Shown here one piece after another: positions 8,490-16,100 of a stretch of DNA of 38,435 bases. How positions within the stretch are numbered: the first letter of the stretch is position 1; each line of letters opens with the position of its first letter. The position numbers and the translations under genes were made by a program. Origin of the DNA: Rhodospirillales bacterium (lineage in GTDB: Bacteria; Pseudomonadota; Alphaproteobacteria; Kiloniellales; JAKSDN01); assembly GCA_029859805.1 (NCBI GenBank), contig JAOUCL010000013.1:1-38435 (forward strand), written 5' to 3'. The notes beneath the pieces are model-generated. The model saw only the letters and a program-made list of their open reading frames with translations. It was not told where the DNA came from and ran no database searches.

Positions 8490-9482
8490 TTAGATTGAAG
8501 CCGAGCAACCACATGACATATTGTCAATTACTATTGGATCTTTTCCATTATTCAATTTTGGGTAATCTCTGCTTTGTCCCGGACTCAATGAATCCTCACC
8601 GCTCTTCCATGTAAATTTCGCATCAAGGACTTCTCCTCCCCCAGTTACGGGATTCGTAGTAACAATGTCAGGTCTACGTGGCCAAGCATTGGCAACATTG
8701 TTGTTGACTTCGGAAATATATTGATTGGCCATCCAATTCGGAACTGCGGCATTCCCTGGCATGCCGCTGCACCAAGATAGAATCTTTGTCAGGGGTCCCG
8801 CAAGTCCGGAGGTGGGTACATTGGCAGCCGCCTGATATACGCCTGCCAGATAGTTTGGTGTCACGATCTGTCCGCCCGTCGCACCAACGATTGCAGCCTG
8901 CTCACTGAGTATATTCGGGTCGCCAAGTTGCTGCAATTTTTCTTCCAGACGCCTACTGCAATTCCCGCTCCCAGGAGGAAGTTCCCCCTTGTCATATTCC
9001 TCTTGAGTGTCGCAAAAAGCCTCGCAGATTGCCTTCACTTGCTCGTCGGTCATGTCAATGTTTGAAACGCCGGTCGTCGCTTGTAATTCTGCAACAGTTG
9101 TCGTATTCGCAGCATTGCCGTTGTTCGTCATCGGGTCGCCTAGGCGCGGCACATTCTTTCCCTCGACTTTGACGTCGAAGCTGTAGTTGACGAACTTTGC
9201 TATTCCCATGTTGGTATTTGAGACAACACCCTTGAGCGTGCCCGGCTCGTCTCCCATGCTCGTGCTAAACTTAGAGGTCTTTAGCATAATGGGATTGCCA
9301 TCCATCTTGACGGTCGTGCTGCCGTCGGCCGTATCGCTGGATTGCGCTACATTGATGTAAGGAACGGGTATCGGCGGCGCTGGGGGTGCTGGTGTCTTGC
9401 AGAAATCTGGCACGGAGGGCGCCTTGCCACCACTGCTCTTGTGGACGACCGACCTCCCGTTGACGATGATGGTAGCGCCCAT
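8490..9482 (-). CDS. PAAR-like (DUF4150) T6SS tip effector with C-terminal PD-(D/E)xK-type nuclease domain
   Basis: A 330-residue two-part protein. Residues 1 to about 125 are a DUF4150/PAAR-like domain: it starts MGATIIVNGRSVVHKSSGG, has a proline-rich VPDFCKTPAPPAPPIPVPY stretch, then MGDEPGTLKGVVSNTNMG and a VPRLGDPMTNNG motif. This domain caps the VgrG spike. Residues about 250-330 look like a restriction-endonuclease-fold nuclease: RRPDIV (Asp272), EVLDAKF (Glu284, Asp287, Lys289), then SPGQSRDYPKL with a Gln and Tyr placed as in VRR-NUC-like enzymes. The catalytic reading is my inference. It sits 14 bp after the ketosynthase-like gene and just before an immunity gene. The predicted activity is DNA cleavage in a competitor cell. 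Confidence 0.85.
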   Translation of the reverse strand: MGATIIVNGRSVVHKSSGGKAPSVPDFCKTPAPPAPPIPVPYINVAQSSDTADGSTTVKMDGNPIMLKTSKFSTSMGDEPGTLKGVVSNTNMGIAKFVNYSFDVKVEGKNVPRLGDPMTNNGNAANTTTVAELQATTGVSNIDMTDEQVKAICEAFCDTQEEYDKGELPPGSGNCSRRLEEKLQQLGDPNILSEQAAIVGATGGQIVTPNYLAGVYQAAANVPTSGLAGPLTKILSWCSGMPGNAAVPNWMANQYISEVNNNVANAWPRRPDIVTTNPVTGGGEVLDAKFTWKSGEDSLSPGQSRDYPKLNNGKDPIVIDNMSCGCSASI

Positions 9483-9496
9483 GAATACCTAAGACC

Positions 9497-10588
9497 CTAG
9501 TGAATGCTTGCGTTTTGCAGCAACACAGCCGCGCGCTGCTTGTCGTCGGATGACGTCCAGATCAGGCACCTATCACCCCTGGCATATTTCCTTCGCCAGG
9601 CGGCAATCGCGATGCTTACCAGCACCCCGCCCGAGGCCGCGCCGATGTCACCATAGCAGTCGGCCGGATGCCAGATTTCCAGAGGGTCCCTGTGCCTGGC
9701 ACCGGTCCGAAGATAGCCATAGGTCCACTCTTTACTGCGGAAGCTCTCGCCGTTCAAATCGCAGAGTACCCAGTCGGCCTCCGCGTCCTGTGGGTTAAGG
9801 ACGTCCAGGGCCTTGCGCAGCACCTGCGTCATCCCCTGGCCGATGCAGATGTCGTCCGAGACGAAGGGACTGGGCTCCTCGGCCGTGGCGCCGGACAAGA
9901 CGAAGGCGAACGGATCCAGATTATTGCGCTGCGCAAAGTCCGCAGAGGCAAGCAAACAGAATCCCGCGCCTTCACCCGGCACAAACCCGTCCTTGTTCGC
10001 CTCCGAGTGCAATCGCTTGTCCTCGTCCAGCCACTCGAGAGTATCCGGGTCGAAATAAGACTCGACTCCGCCCACCAGAATCAGGTCTTCCTTGCCTGAT
10101 CCGATCCACTCCAAGGCCTTGGCAATGCTCATCAGCGTGGCGGCATGACCGGTCGAAACCGCAATCCGTTTCTTGCCATGCAGGGGTAGATCGTTATCAG
10201 CCGCCAAGCGCGACAAGAGAATATCTGCGGCATCGGCGTGCAGGCCCGGGCGTGCAGCGCTCATGCCCAGGCACAGGCCGACGCCGGACGCTGCAGCATT
10301 ACCGGAAGGCCCGTCTGTCAGCGGCGCCATCGCTTCTCTAGCGGCCACGGCCGCCAAGGCGTTGAGCCGGTCGGTATTTCGAATGTCGTCATCGATGAAT
10401 TCCGCCATCGACAACAACATCGGCTCGCCGGTCTTGTCGATCAAATAACTCCCTTTGAACCGGGATACATTCGCCCGCACCGAAGCGGCGGTCATCGGCG
10501 CATCGACCCCGACGGCCGTAACCGCTCCGCAGCCGACAATGCAGACCTGCCGCGCTGAATTTCCATTGCCCGGTGCGCTCACCGCCAT
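9497..10588 (-). CDS. ketosynthase (thiolase-fold)-like protein lacking catalytic residues, T6SS tip-associated
   Basis: A 363-residue protein with the overall layout of a beta-ketoacyl synthase: VCIVGCGAVTAVG at the start, DGFVPGEGAGFCLL in the middle (KS 'GEGA' loop) and YGDIGAASGGVLVSIA near the end. By eye the three catalytic positions are all changed: the Cys of 'TACxxS' is His148 in STGHAATL, the first His is Asn279 in CDLNGES, and the second His of 'GHxxGAAG' is Asp314. It therefore cannot be a normal condensing enzyme. Homologous-looking proteins sit between DUF2169 and PAAR genes in other T6SS loci, where their role is unknown. The ATG at 10588 overlaps the DUF2169 stop by one base (TGATG), so translation is probably coupled. 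A structural or chaperone role is inferred. Confidence 0.85.
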   Translation of the reverse strand: MAVSAPGNGNSARQVCIVGCGAVTAVGVDAPMTAASVRANVSRFKGSYLIDKTGEPMLLSMAEFIDDDIRNTDRLNALAAVAAREAMAPLTDGPSGNAAASGVGLCLGMSAARPGLHADAADILLSRLAADNDLPLHGKKRIAVSTGHAATLMSIAKALEWIGSGKEDLILVGGVESYFDPDTLEWLDEDKRLHSEANKDGFVPGEGAGFCLLASADFAQRNNLDPFAFVLSGATAEEPSPFVSDDICIGQGMTQVLRKALDVLNPQDAEADWVLCDLNGESFRSKEWTYGYLRTGARHRDPLEIWHPADCYGDIGAASGGVLVSIAIAAWRRKYARGDRCLIWTSSDDKQRAAVLLQNASIH

Positions 10589-11601
10589 CACACAACCCTC
10601 TTCTCAAAGATTCGAGTTTCTTCTAGCTCGAAGGTCTTGCGGTGGCACGGGAGGCATGTTTGCCATGTCATCACCACTCTCGGCGCATCAGGCTCGATAA
10701 CCACCGATCCAAGGGTGCCACGATGGTTAACCCATCGACCCTCCAATGAGGTCCGAAATCCAAGCCAGACTCGCGGCAGGTGAAAAGCGAGATAACCATC
10801 CGAAGTGAGATTATGCAGTTCGACGGGCTCGCCGCCTTTCAGATGCGGCGAGAAGGTGAGATCCGGACTTGCCCCCAAAAAGTACCGAAAATCGAAATCG
10901 AGCGGGTAGAGCGGCAATCGGTTCTCGATATAGTCTTGATCACAGGTTCCGATATATTGTCGCCTGGGCTCCCAGTGCTTGCAGGTGAACCCCAAGCCTG
11001 CCGGATTTGGCCGGCTCTTCCAACTCTTGACCTGGTCCGCCGGGTCCTCGAAATTGGGCAAAGGCCTGTCCTTTAGGACCGCTTCGGTCATAGCAAACCC
11101 GGCGCCAATGGGGTTCCGCGCCTCGGCGCCCTGCTTTTTCGGATCTTCATCTGACAGATCCGTACCGCCGAAGGCCCGCTCGTATCCTATGGGCATCTGG
11201 GTAAAGGCTTGCGGCGACGAGATCGACAGGCCGCCGATCGAGCCCTTCCAGTATCGGTCGCCAAACACGCGAATGGTCTTCCTCCGGTCACCAATCCTGA
11301 TCTGAGCATCCAGCTTGGACACCGGTCGTCCGTGGGGGGCATAGGCGTGCCCATTGATGGCGACGTCGGTGCCCGGCTTCTTGAAGACCAGCTCGCCCTC
11401 GTATTTCAGACTGGAGATACCCGGCTCGCCGAAGTATTCGTCCACTAGACAGACGGGTTCCTGTTCATCCGCCAACTCCGGTTCCCCGTTCTTGATATCG
11501 AAGGTCGCCTTCACGGCGACCACCCAGATTTCCGATCCGTCGATATCTAGGAGAACGGCGTTTTCAGCTTCGTAGGGGGTTCTATTATCCAGCTGGAGCA
11601 T
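10588..11601 (-). CDS. DUF2169 family T6SS adaptor/chaperone
   Basis: A 337-residue protein matching the DUF2169 family: N-terminal NRTPYEAENAVLLDIDG and WVVAVKATFDI, the GRPVSKLDAQIRIGDRRKTIRVFGDR segment in the middle, YERAFGGTDL, ARNPIGAGF, and the C-terminal VVMTWQTCLPCHRK motif. DUF2169 proteins are encoded with PAAR-like effectors, and one from Agrobacterium (Atu3641) is reported as an adaptor that helps load such an effector on VgrG. Here it lies between the DUF6484-type gene (12 bp upstream) and the ketosynthase-like gene (TGATG overlap). It probably brings the PAAR-like nuclease to VgrG. The family call is secure; the partner is inferred from gene order. Confidence 0.92.
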   Translation of the reverse strand: MLQLDNRTPYEAENAVLLDIDGSEIWVVAVKATFDIKNGEPELADEQEPVCLVDEYFGEPGISSLKYEGELVFKKPGTDVAINGHAYAPHGRPVSKLDAQIRIGDRRKTIRVFGDRYWKGSIGGLSISSPQAFTQMPIGYERAFGGTDLSDEDPKKQGAEARNPIGAGFAMTEAVLKDRPLPNFEDPADQVKSWKSRPNPAGLGFTCKHWEPRRQYIGTCDQDYIENRLPLYPLDFDFRYFLGASPDLTFSPHLKGGEPVELHNLTSDGYLAFHLPRVWLGFRTSLEGRWVNHRGTLGSVVIEPDAPRVVMTWQTCLPCHRKTFELEETRIFEKRVV

Positions 11602-11613
11602 AGTGGTTTCGAA

Positions 11614-12054
11614 TCAGTTGATCTTGACCGCGGCCCCTTTGATCTTGTTGACGCCGCGCGCTCGACTGACCAATCGATCCCCTTTGACTACGATTTTTCC
11701 CTCGTTGCTCATGGTCACAGAGCCGTTACCGCAGCGGAGTTCGATTCGCCGATTAGCCTCTAGATGGAGATTGTCGGGGATCTCAGGGACCGTGCTGTAT
11801 CGTTCTACAAGGCCCAGAACGCAGCCACGTTCGCCGGAATCACCGGCGATGTAGATCACTTCGTCTCCCGTGCTGAGCCTGGGAGCAGGACCAGCGCTCG
11901 TCCGCAGAAAATCGCACGCCAATACGCAGTCTCGTGCCCCATCCTCGACCAGGATCGTCCCATCGGGATCTATCGCGACGATACGCCCGCGCGAAACACG
12001 CAATGTGTCAAGTATCTGCTTCGCCGCCGCTAACCTGTGAATCTCGGCGCTCAT
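11614..12054 (-). CDS. DUF6484/DUF3540-type VgrG-associated protein
   Basis: A 146-residue soluble protein. The first half is a small beta domain (GRIVAIDPDGTILVEDG; GDEVIYIAGDSGERGCVLGLV) reminiscent of the OB-fold gp5-like part of VgrG. The second half is a short repetitive beta stretch (ANRRIELRCGNGSVTMSNEG; DRLVSRARGVNKIKGAAVKIN) very like the C-terminal blade of VgrG or DUF2345 proteins. This pattern matches DUF6484 (or the similar DUF3540). Its ATG follows the vgrG stop codon with no intervening base. It may extend or seal the VgrG beta-prism before the PAAR-like tip is added, or help assemble it; that role is an inference. Confidence 0.85.
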   Translation of the reverse strand: MSAEIHRLAAAKQILDTLRVSRGRIVAIDPDGTILVEDGARDCVLACDFLRTSAGPAPRLSTGDEVIYIAGDSGERGCVLGLVERYSTVPEIPDNLHLEANRRIELRCGNGSVTMSNEGKIVVKGDRLVSRARGVNKIKGAAVKIN

Positions 12055-14232
12055 TTAGTTCTCCCCGATCTTTGATCCCTTGAGCTTGATGTCGCCGGAC
12101 GCCTTCGCATCGATCTTGCTGCCATCGAGCTTGATGTCCGTGCCCTTGATCAGAATCTCGCCGCCGCTCTTCAACACGATCTGAGCCCCGCCGCACTTGA
12201 GCACCAGCTCACTGGCCGCATCAACCGAACCCTTGGCATCCGTCTTCGCGCTGAAATCACCACCTGACTTCAGGCTCATCTTCCCGCCGGCCGAGGCCGA
12301 GAAATCGCTGCCCGCGGACTCCGTGATCTTCGATCCCGCATTCACGGATTTGCTGACCCCCACTTGCTCGGTGCTGACTCCCCCCACCGCGACGATCTTG
12401 GCGCCGCCGATCTCCTCGGCCTTGGCGCCACCGACGGTTTCGTTCATGGCGGCGCCCACGCTCACCTGGTAGGCCGCGCCGATGGTAAGCGCCTTGGCGA
12501 TCGAGATGCTTTCGGATTTGTTTGACCCGACACTGACCGTCTGGTTCGCGCCGACGCTTTCGGTCTGGTTGGCCCCAACGGTCATCGTCTGGTCGACCCC
12601 CACGGTGACGCTCTGGTTGTTGCCAACACTCTCCGTGTCGTCCACGTCGATGGTGCTGGTTCGGTTGTTGTGCACCGTCAAGGTCTGGTCGTTCTCGATC
12701 GTCGAATCCATGTTGTATTGGCCGTGGATCGTGATCTTCTCTTTGCCCTTCGTATCGTCCATAGACATTTCGTTGTAGCCGCCGCCGCCCTTGGTGCTGT
12801 TCGACTTGAGGCCGCTGATCACCGCGCTGGCGGGCAGGCCGTAAGGCGGCATGCAGTCGCCGTTGTAGACGCGGCCGGTGATGATCGGCTGGTCCGGGTC
12901 GCCCTCGAGGAAGTCGACGACCACCTCCTGCCCCATGCGCGGGATCGCGACGGCGCCCCAGCCCTTGCCGGCCCAGGGATGCGAGACGCGGATCCAGCAC
13001 GAACTGTTCTCGTCGGACTTGCCCTCGCGGTCCCAGTGGAACTGCACCTTGACCCGGCCGTGCTTGTCGGTCCAGATCTCCTCGCCCGACTTGCCGACCA
13101 CGATCGCCGTCTGCGGCCCCTGCACCACCGGCTTGGGCGTGACGCGCGGCGCGCGGAACTGCCGCTGGCCGTCGATCGCGGTGAATCGGCAGTGGCAGAG
13201 CGTCTCGCCCTTGGCGGCGCTCTGGGACTCGTAGTCGTCCGAGCGCAGCTCGACCGCGCTCGAGACGATCAGGTACTCCCGGTTCTGGTCCTCGCGCGGA
13301 TAGTCGGTTAGCTCGAACAGGCCGCCGGAGGCAAGCCCGGCCACGTCGCCCTCGCCCTCGACCCGCTCGAACTGGCAGTGCAGCTCCTCCAGGCGGACCT
13401 TGGCGTAGGTGTCGCCGTCGCCGCTGGTCAGGTATTCGCCGGGATAGTCGTAAACCTCGCACTCGGCCTGGCCGTGCTCGAAGGGCTTGTTGAGGCGCAC
13501 CTCGAGGTCCGCCTTGGGCTTCTCGAAGTCGAAGTCCCTCAGCGTGTAGGAACCCGGCTGCACCTCCTTCTGCACCGACCAGCCGGAAACGTGGTCGCGC
13601 TCGCGCTGGCCGCCCTCCTCCGGCGGATAGTAGGGCACCTGCTCGTAGCCGGCACTCGGCTCGTGCGCGCTCGCCCCGTCGGCCAGCACCAAGGTGTGCT
13701 TGCCGTCCTCGTGCAGGAAGTAATAGTAGATGCCCTCCTGCTCCATCAGGCGGCTGACGAAGTTGAAGTCCGTCTCGCGGTACTGCACGCAGTATTCCCA
13801 AGTGCGGTAGCTGCCGCTCAGCTTGTCCTCGAAGTCCGTGAAGCCCTGGTCGCCGAACACCTGCTTGATGATGTCCGGCACCGTCTTCTCCTGGAAGATG
13901 CGATTGTCGGCGGTGCGCGTCAGGAACCACAGCCAGGGCCTCAGCGTCGCCCGGTAGCGTGCGAAGTTTCCCGACGCGCCCGTGTAGCAGAACTGGCTGG
14001 CGAAGCCGTTGAAGTACCGCATCTCCCCGCTCTGCGGCATGTCCAGGCGGACCGTCAGATTCTGGCCCAGCACGTCCTCGAGCTCGATCTCGTGGTCCTC
14101 GCTGAGCAGGTCCAGCTCGAAGGCCGACAGGCGGCCCAGCGTCTCGCTCGCCCGCATGCCCCGGAACAGCAGCACGTCCTCGCCGAGAGGACTGGAGACG
14201 GCGATCCGTCTTTCAGCCTGCTTTAGCAACAT
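12055..14232 (-). CDS. vgrG: VgrG (TssI) spike protein with long C-terminal beta-helix
   Basis: The 725-residue spike trimer subunit. The N-terminal gp27-like part is at about 1-380 (SPLGEDVLLFRGMRASETLG; YYYFLHEDGKHTLVLAD). The gp5-like OB domain follows, with the family signature EIWTDKHGRVKVQFHWDREG and SHPWAGKGWGAVAIPRMGQEVVVDFLEGDPDQP. After TGRVYNGDCMPPYGLP comes a gp5_C-like beta-helix of short repeats (VGANQTESVGANQTVSVGSN and similar) that runs to the end, finishing in alternating Lys/Gly/Ser blades. There is no C-terminal enzyme domain, so cargo must come from separate proteins, consistent with the genes downstream. A GGGGAG ribosome-binding site precedes the ATG. It is the first gene of the leftward spike operon. 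Confidence 0.97.
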   Translation of the reverse strand: MLLKQAERRIAVSSPLGEDVLLFRGMRASETLGRLSAFELDLLSEDHEIELEDVLGQNLTVRLDMPQSGEMRYFNGFASQFCYTGASGNFARYRATLRPWLWFLTRTADNRIFQEKTVPDIIKQVFGDQGFTDFEDKLSGSYRTWEYCVQYRETDFNFVSRLMEQEGIYYYFLHEDGKHTLVLADGASAHEPSAGYEQVPYYPPEEGGQRERDHVSGWSVQKEVQPGSYTLRDFDFEKPKADLEVRLNKPFEHGQAECEVYDYPGEYLTSGDGDTYAKVRLEELHCQFERVEGEGDVAGLASGGLFELTDYPREDQNREYLIVSSAVELRSDDYESQSAAKGETLCHCRFTAIDGQRQFRAPRVTPKPVVQGPQTAIVVGKSGEEIWTDKHGRVKVQFHWDREGKSDENSSCWIRVSHPWAGKGWGAVAIPRMGQEVVVDFLEGDPDQPIITGRVYNGDCMPPYGLPASAVISGLKSNSTKGGGGYNEMSMDDTKGKEKITIHGQYNMDSTIENDQTLTVHNNRTSTIDVDDTESVGNNQSVTVGVDQTMTVGANQTESVGANQTVSVGSNKSESISIAKALTIGAAYQVSVGAAMNETVGGAKAEEIGGAKIVAVGGVSTEQVGVSKSVNAGSKITESAGSDFSASAGGKMSLKSGGDFSAKTDAKGSVDAASELVLKCGGAQIVLKSGGEILIKGTDIKLDGSKIDAKASGDIKLKGSKIGEN

Positions 14233-14546
14233 CTCCGCTCCCCATTCACCGCGATGTTATCGCAGTCGGCGCAGATTGCCTAGGCAAAGGAACACGTTGC
14301 CCTTGGATCGTCGCACGCTTTTCGCGGTGCGTCCCGGGCCTGCCCCAAGTGCCTCGATCTTGCTCGTGCCACCATCCGACGGCCGGAGCCGCTTGGCAGT
14401 GAGTATAATCACATCGCTAGTGTGATGGTTCCGAAGATCGCCACATTCGATGTGACGAACTTCGGCGCTTCGTCTCGGCAGGCATGCACCGTTCCGGGGC
14501 CCTTTGTGATAGAATCGCCTCGTCCCCACCAGAAGGAGCGACCGTC
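14233..14546. promoter_or_regulatory. divergent intergenic region between vgrG and the sheath-fusion gene
   Basis: This 314-bp gap must hold the start signals for both the leftward vgrG operon and the rightward TssB-TssC-like gene. It contains a 12-bp perfect palindrome TTGCCTAGGCAA at 14276-14287, 44 bp from the vgrG start. A TATAAT hexamer lies on the + strand at 14404-14409, with no convincing -35 at normal spacing. It overlaps an inverted repeat ATCACA-N7-TGTGAT at 14408-14426. I could not find a sigma-54 type GG-N10-GC promoter. The promoter assignments are only candidates. Confidence 0.45.
14408..14426. promoter_or_regulatory. inverted repeat ATCACA-N7-TGTGAT, possible operator
   Basis: Two perfect 6-bp arms separated by TCGCTAG, overlapping a TATAAT hexamer, 121 bp upstream of the start of the sheath-fusion gene. 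The position suits a repressor site for that gene. The half-sites are CRP/FNR-like sequences but in the reverse arrangement, so no regulator is proposed. Confidence 0.25.
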
Positions 14547-16100
14547 ATGCCTGGACCGCTCGAGTTCGAGTTCCGCTTTGCCCGCCCCGACGGCCGGCCG
14601 GCCCGGCGGCGCGACGCGGAAAGCCCCTTCCGCATCCTGGTCATGGGCGATTTCAGCGGCGGGTGCCCGCGCGCCGAAGCCGGCCGCCTCGAGGACCGGC
14701 CGCTGATCCCGGTCGACATCGACAATTTCGACCGCGCGGTCGCCCGGCTGGCACCGCGGGCGGCCATATCCCTCGAGGGCCGGGCCGCCGACGCGCAGGA
14801 GATCGCCTTCGGCGCGCTGGACGACTTCCACCCCGACGCGCTGGCACCGAAGCTCGAGGTTTTTCGAGAGCTGTGGCGGCTGCGCGAACGCCTACTCGAT
14901 CCGGCCACATTCGAGGAAACCGCCGCCGGTATGACACGGGACGCCGAACAAGCGTCCGCGTCGGAAGACGGACCCGGTCCCGCCCCGGACGCCGCGCCGG
15001 ACGCCGCGCCGGAGGACCACGGCGCGACTTTCGAGCGGTTGCTCGGTCGCCGGGTCGAGCCTGGGACGGACGCCGGAGGACCGACGGTCGCGCAAACCGG
15101 CGCCACCCGAGAGCTGATCGAGCGCCTGGTCGAGCCGCACCTGGTGCGCGGCGCCGACCCGGAGCGCCAGCGCCTGCTGGTCGCCGCGGTCGACGACGGG
15201 CTCGCCCGAGAGATGGCCGCGGTGCTGCATGACCCGGCGTTCCAAACGCTGGAGGCGGCGTGGCGCGGACTCTACTGGCTGGCGAGCAGCCTGGAGACCG
15301 GCGAGGAGCTGTCCATCCACCTGCTCGACGCGAGCAAGCAGGAGTTGGCGGCCGACATCGGGGCCGCGGGCGCCGAGCTGGAGGCCTCGGCGCTGTACCG
15401 CAGGCTGGTCGAACAGCGCGCGGAGGGACCGGACGGCGAGCCCTGGTCGCTGATCGTCGGCGACTACCGCTTCGGGCCGGCGGAGGAGGATCTGAGTCTG
15501 CTGGCCGCGCTCGGCGCGATCGCATCGCGGGCCGGCGGGCCGTTCCTGGCGGCGGCCGATCCCGCGCTGCTCGGCTGCCGCAGTCTGGCCGAAACACCCG
15601 ACCCCGGCGACTGGACCGGGCTCGATCCCGAGACCGCGGGAGCCTGGCAGGTGCTCCGCCGCTCGGCGGTCGGGCCCTGGATTGGACTGGCGTTGCCGAG
15701 GGTGCTGTTGCGCCTGCCCTACGGCCGCCAGACGGATCCGATCGAGGCCTTCGCCTTCGAGGAGTTGCCGGGGGTGCGGGAGCACGAGGCCTACCTCTGG
15801 GGCAATCCGGCCTTCGCCTGCGCGCTTCTGATCGGGCAGGCCTTTCAGGAGAACGGTTGGGAGCTGCAGCCGGGCGACCGGCTCGACATCGCGGACCTGC
15901 CGGCGCACAGCTATACAGAGGAGGGCGAAAGTCGGCTCAAGCCCTGCGCCGAGGTCCTGCTGAGCCAGCGCGCGGCCGAGGCGGTGCTCGCCCGCGGCAT
16001 CATGCCGCTGCTGAGCCACCGCAACGCGAACGCGGTCCGTGTCCTGCGCTTTCAGTCGCTGGCCGAGCCGCCCACTGCCCTGGCGGGGCCCTGGGCCTAG
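14547..16100 (+). CDS. TssB-TssC-like fused sheath protein, C-terminally short
   Basis: A 517-residue protein joining both sheath families. Residues about 26-135 follow TssB: FRILVMGDFSG, RPLIPVDIDNFDRAVARLAP and FGALDDFHPDALAPKLEVF align with the equivalent parts of the TssB at 29687-30217. An acidic Ala/Pro linker follows (about 140-180). Residues about 195-517 follow TssC: LEAAWRGLYWLASSLETGEEL, WSLIVGDYRFG, GLALPRVLLRLPYGRQTDPIE, LWGNPAFACALLIGQAF and GIMPLLSHRNANAVRVLRFQSL. It stops where canonical TssC still has about 95 residues, so the C-terminal part used for sheath interlocking is absent. Start: the ATG at 14547 has AAGGAG eight bases upstream. Canonical tssB and tssC are present elsewhere in the window, so this is an extra copy, perhaps a sheath cap or length regulator (inference). 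Confidence 0.9.
   Translation: MPGPLEFEFRFARPDGRPARRRDAESPFRILVMGDFSGGCPRAEAGRLEDRPLIPVDIDNFDRAVARLAPRAAISLEGRAADAQEIAFGALDDFHPDALAPKLEVFRELWRLRERLLDPATFEETAAGMTRDAEQASASEDGPGPAPDAAPDAAPEDHGATFERLLGRRVEPGTDAGGPTVAQTGATRELIERLVEPHLVRGADPERQRLLVAAVDDGLAREMAAVLHDPAFQTLEAAWRGLYWLASSLETGEELSIHLLDASKQELAADIGAAGAELEASALYRRLVEQRAEGPDGEPWSLIVGDYRFGPAEEDLSLLAALGAIASRAGGPFLAAADPALLGCRSLAETPDPGDWTGLDPETAGAWQVLRRSAVGPWIGLALPRVLLRLPYGRQTDPIEAFAFEELPGVREHEAYLWGNPAFACALLIGQAFQENGWELQPGDRLDIADLPAHSYTEEGESRLKPCAEVLLSQRAAEAVLARGIMPLLSHRNANAVRVLRFQSLAEPPTALAGPWA

Noticed and set aside
12490-12700. Repetitive vgrG 3' region as a DNA repeat array
   Set aside because: The periodicity reflects the beta-helix of the protein; DNA units are diverged and not a separate element.
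14393-14409. Sigma-70 promoter TTGGCA ... TATAAT
   Set aside because: The two hexamers are separated by only 5 bp; normal spacing is about 17 bp.
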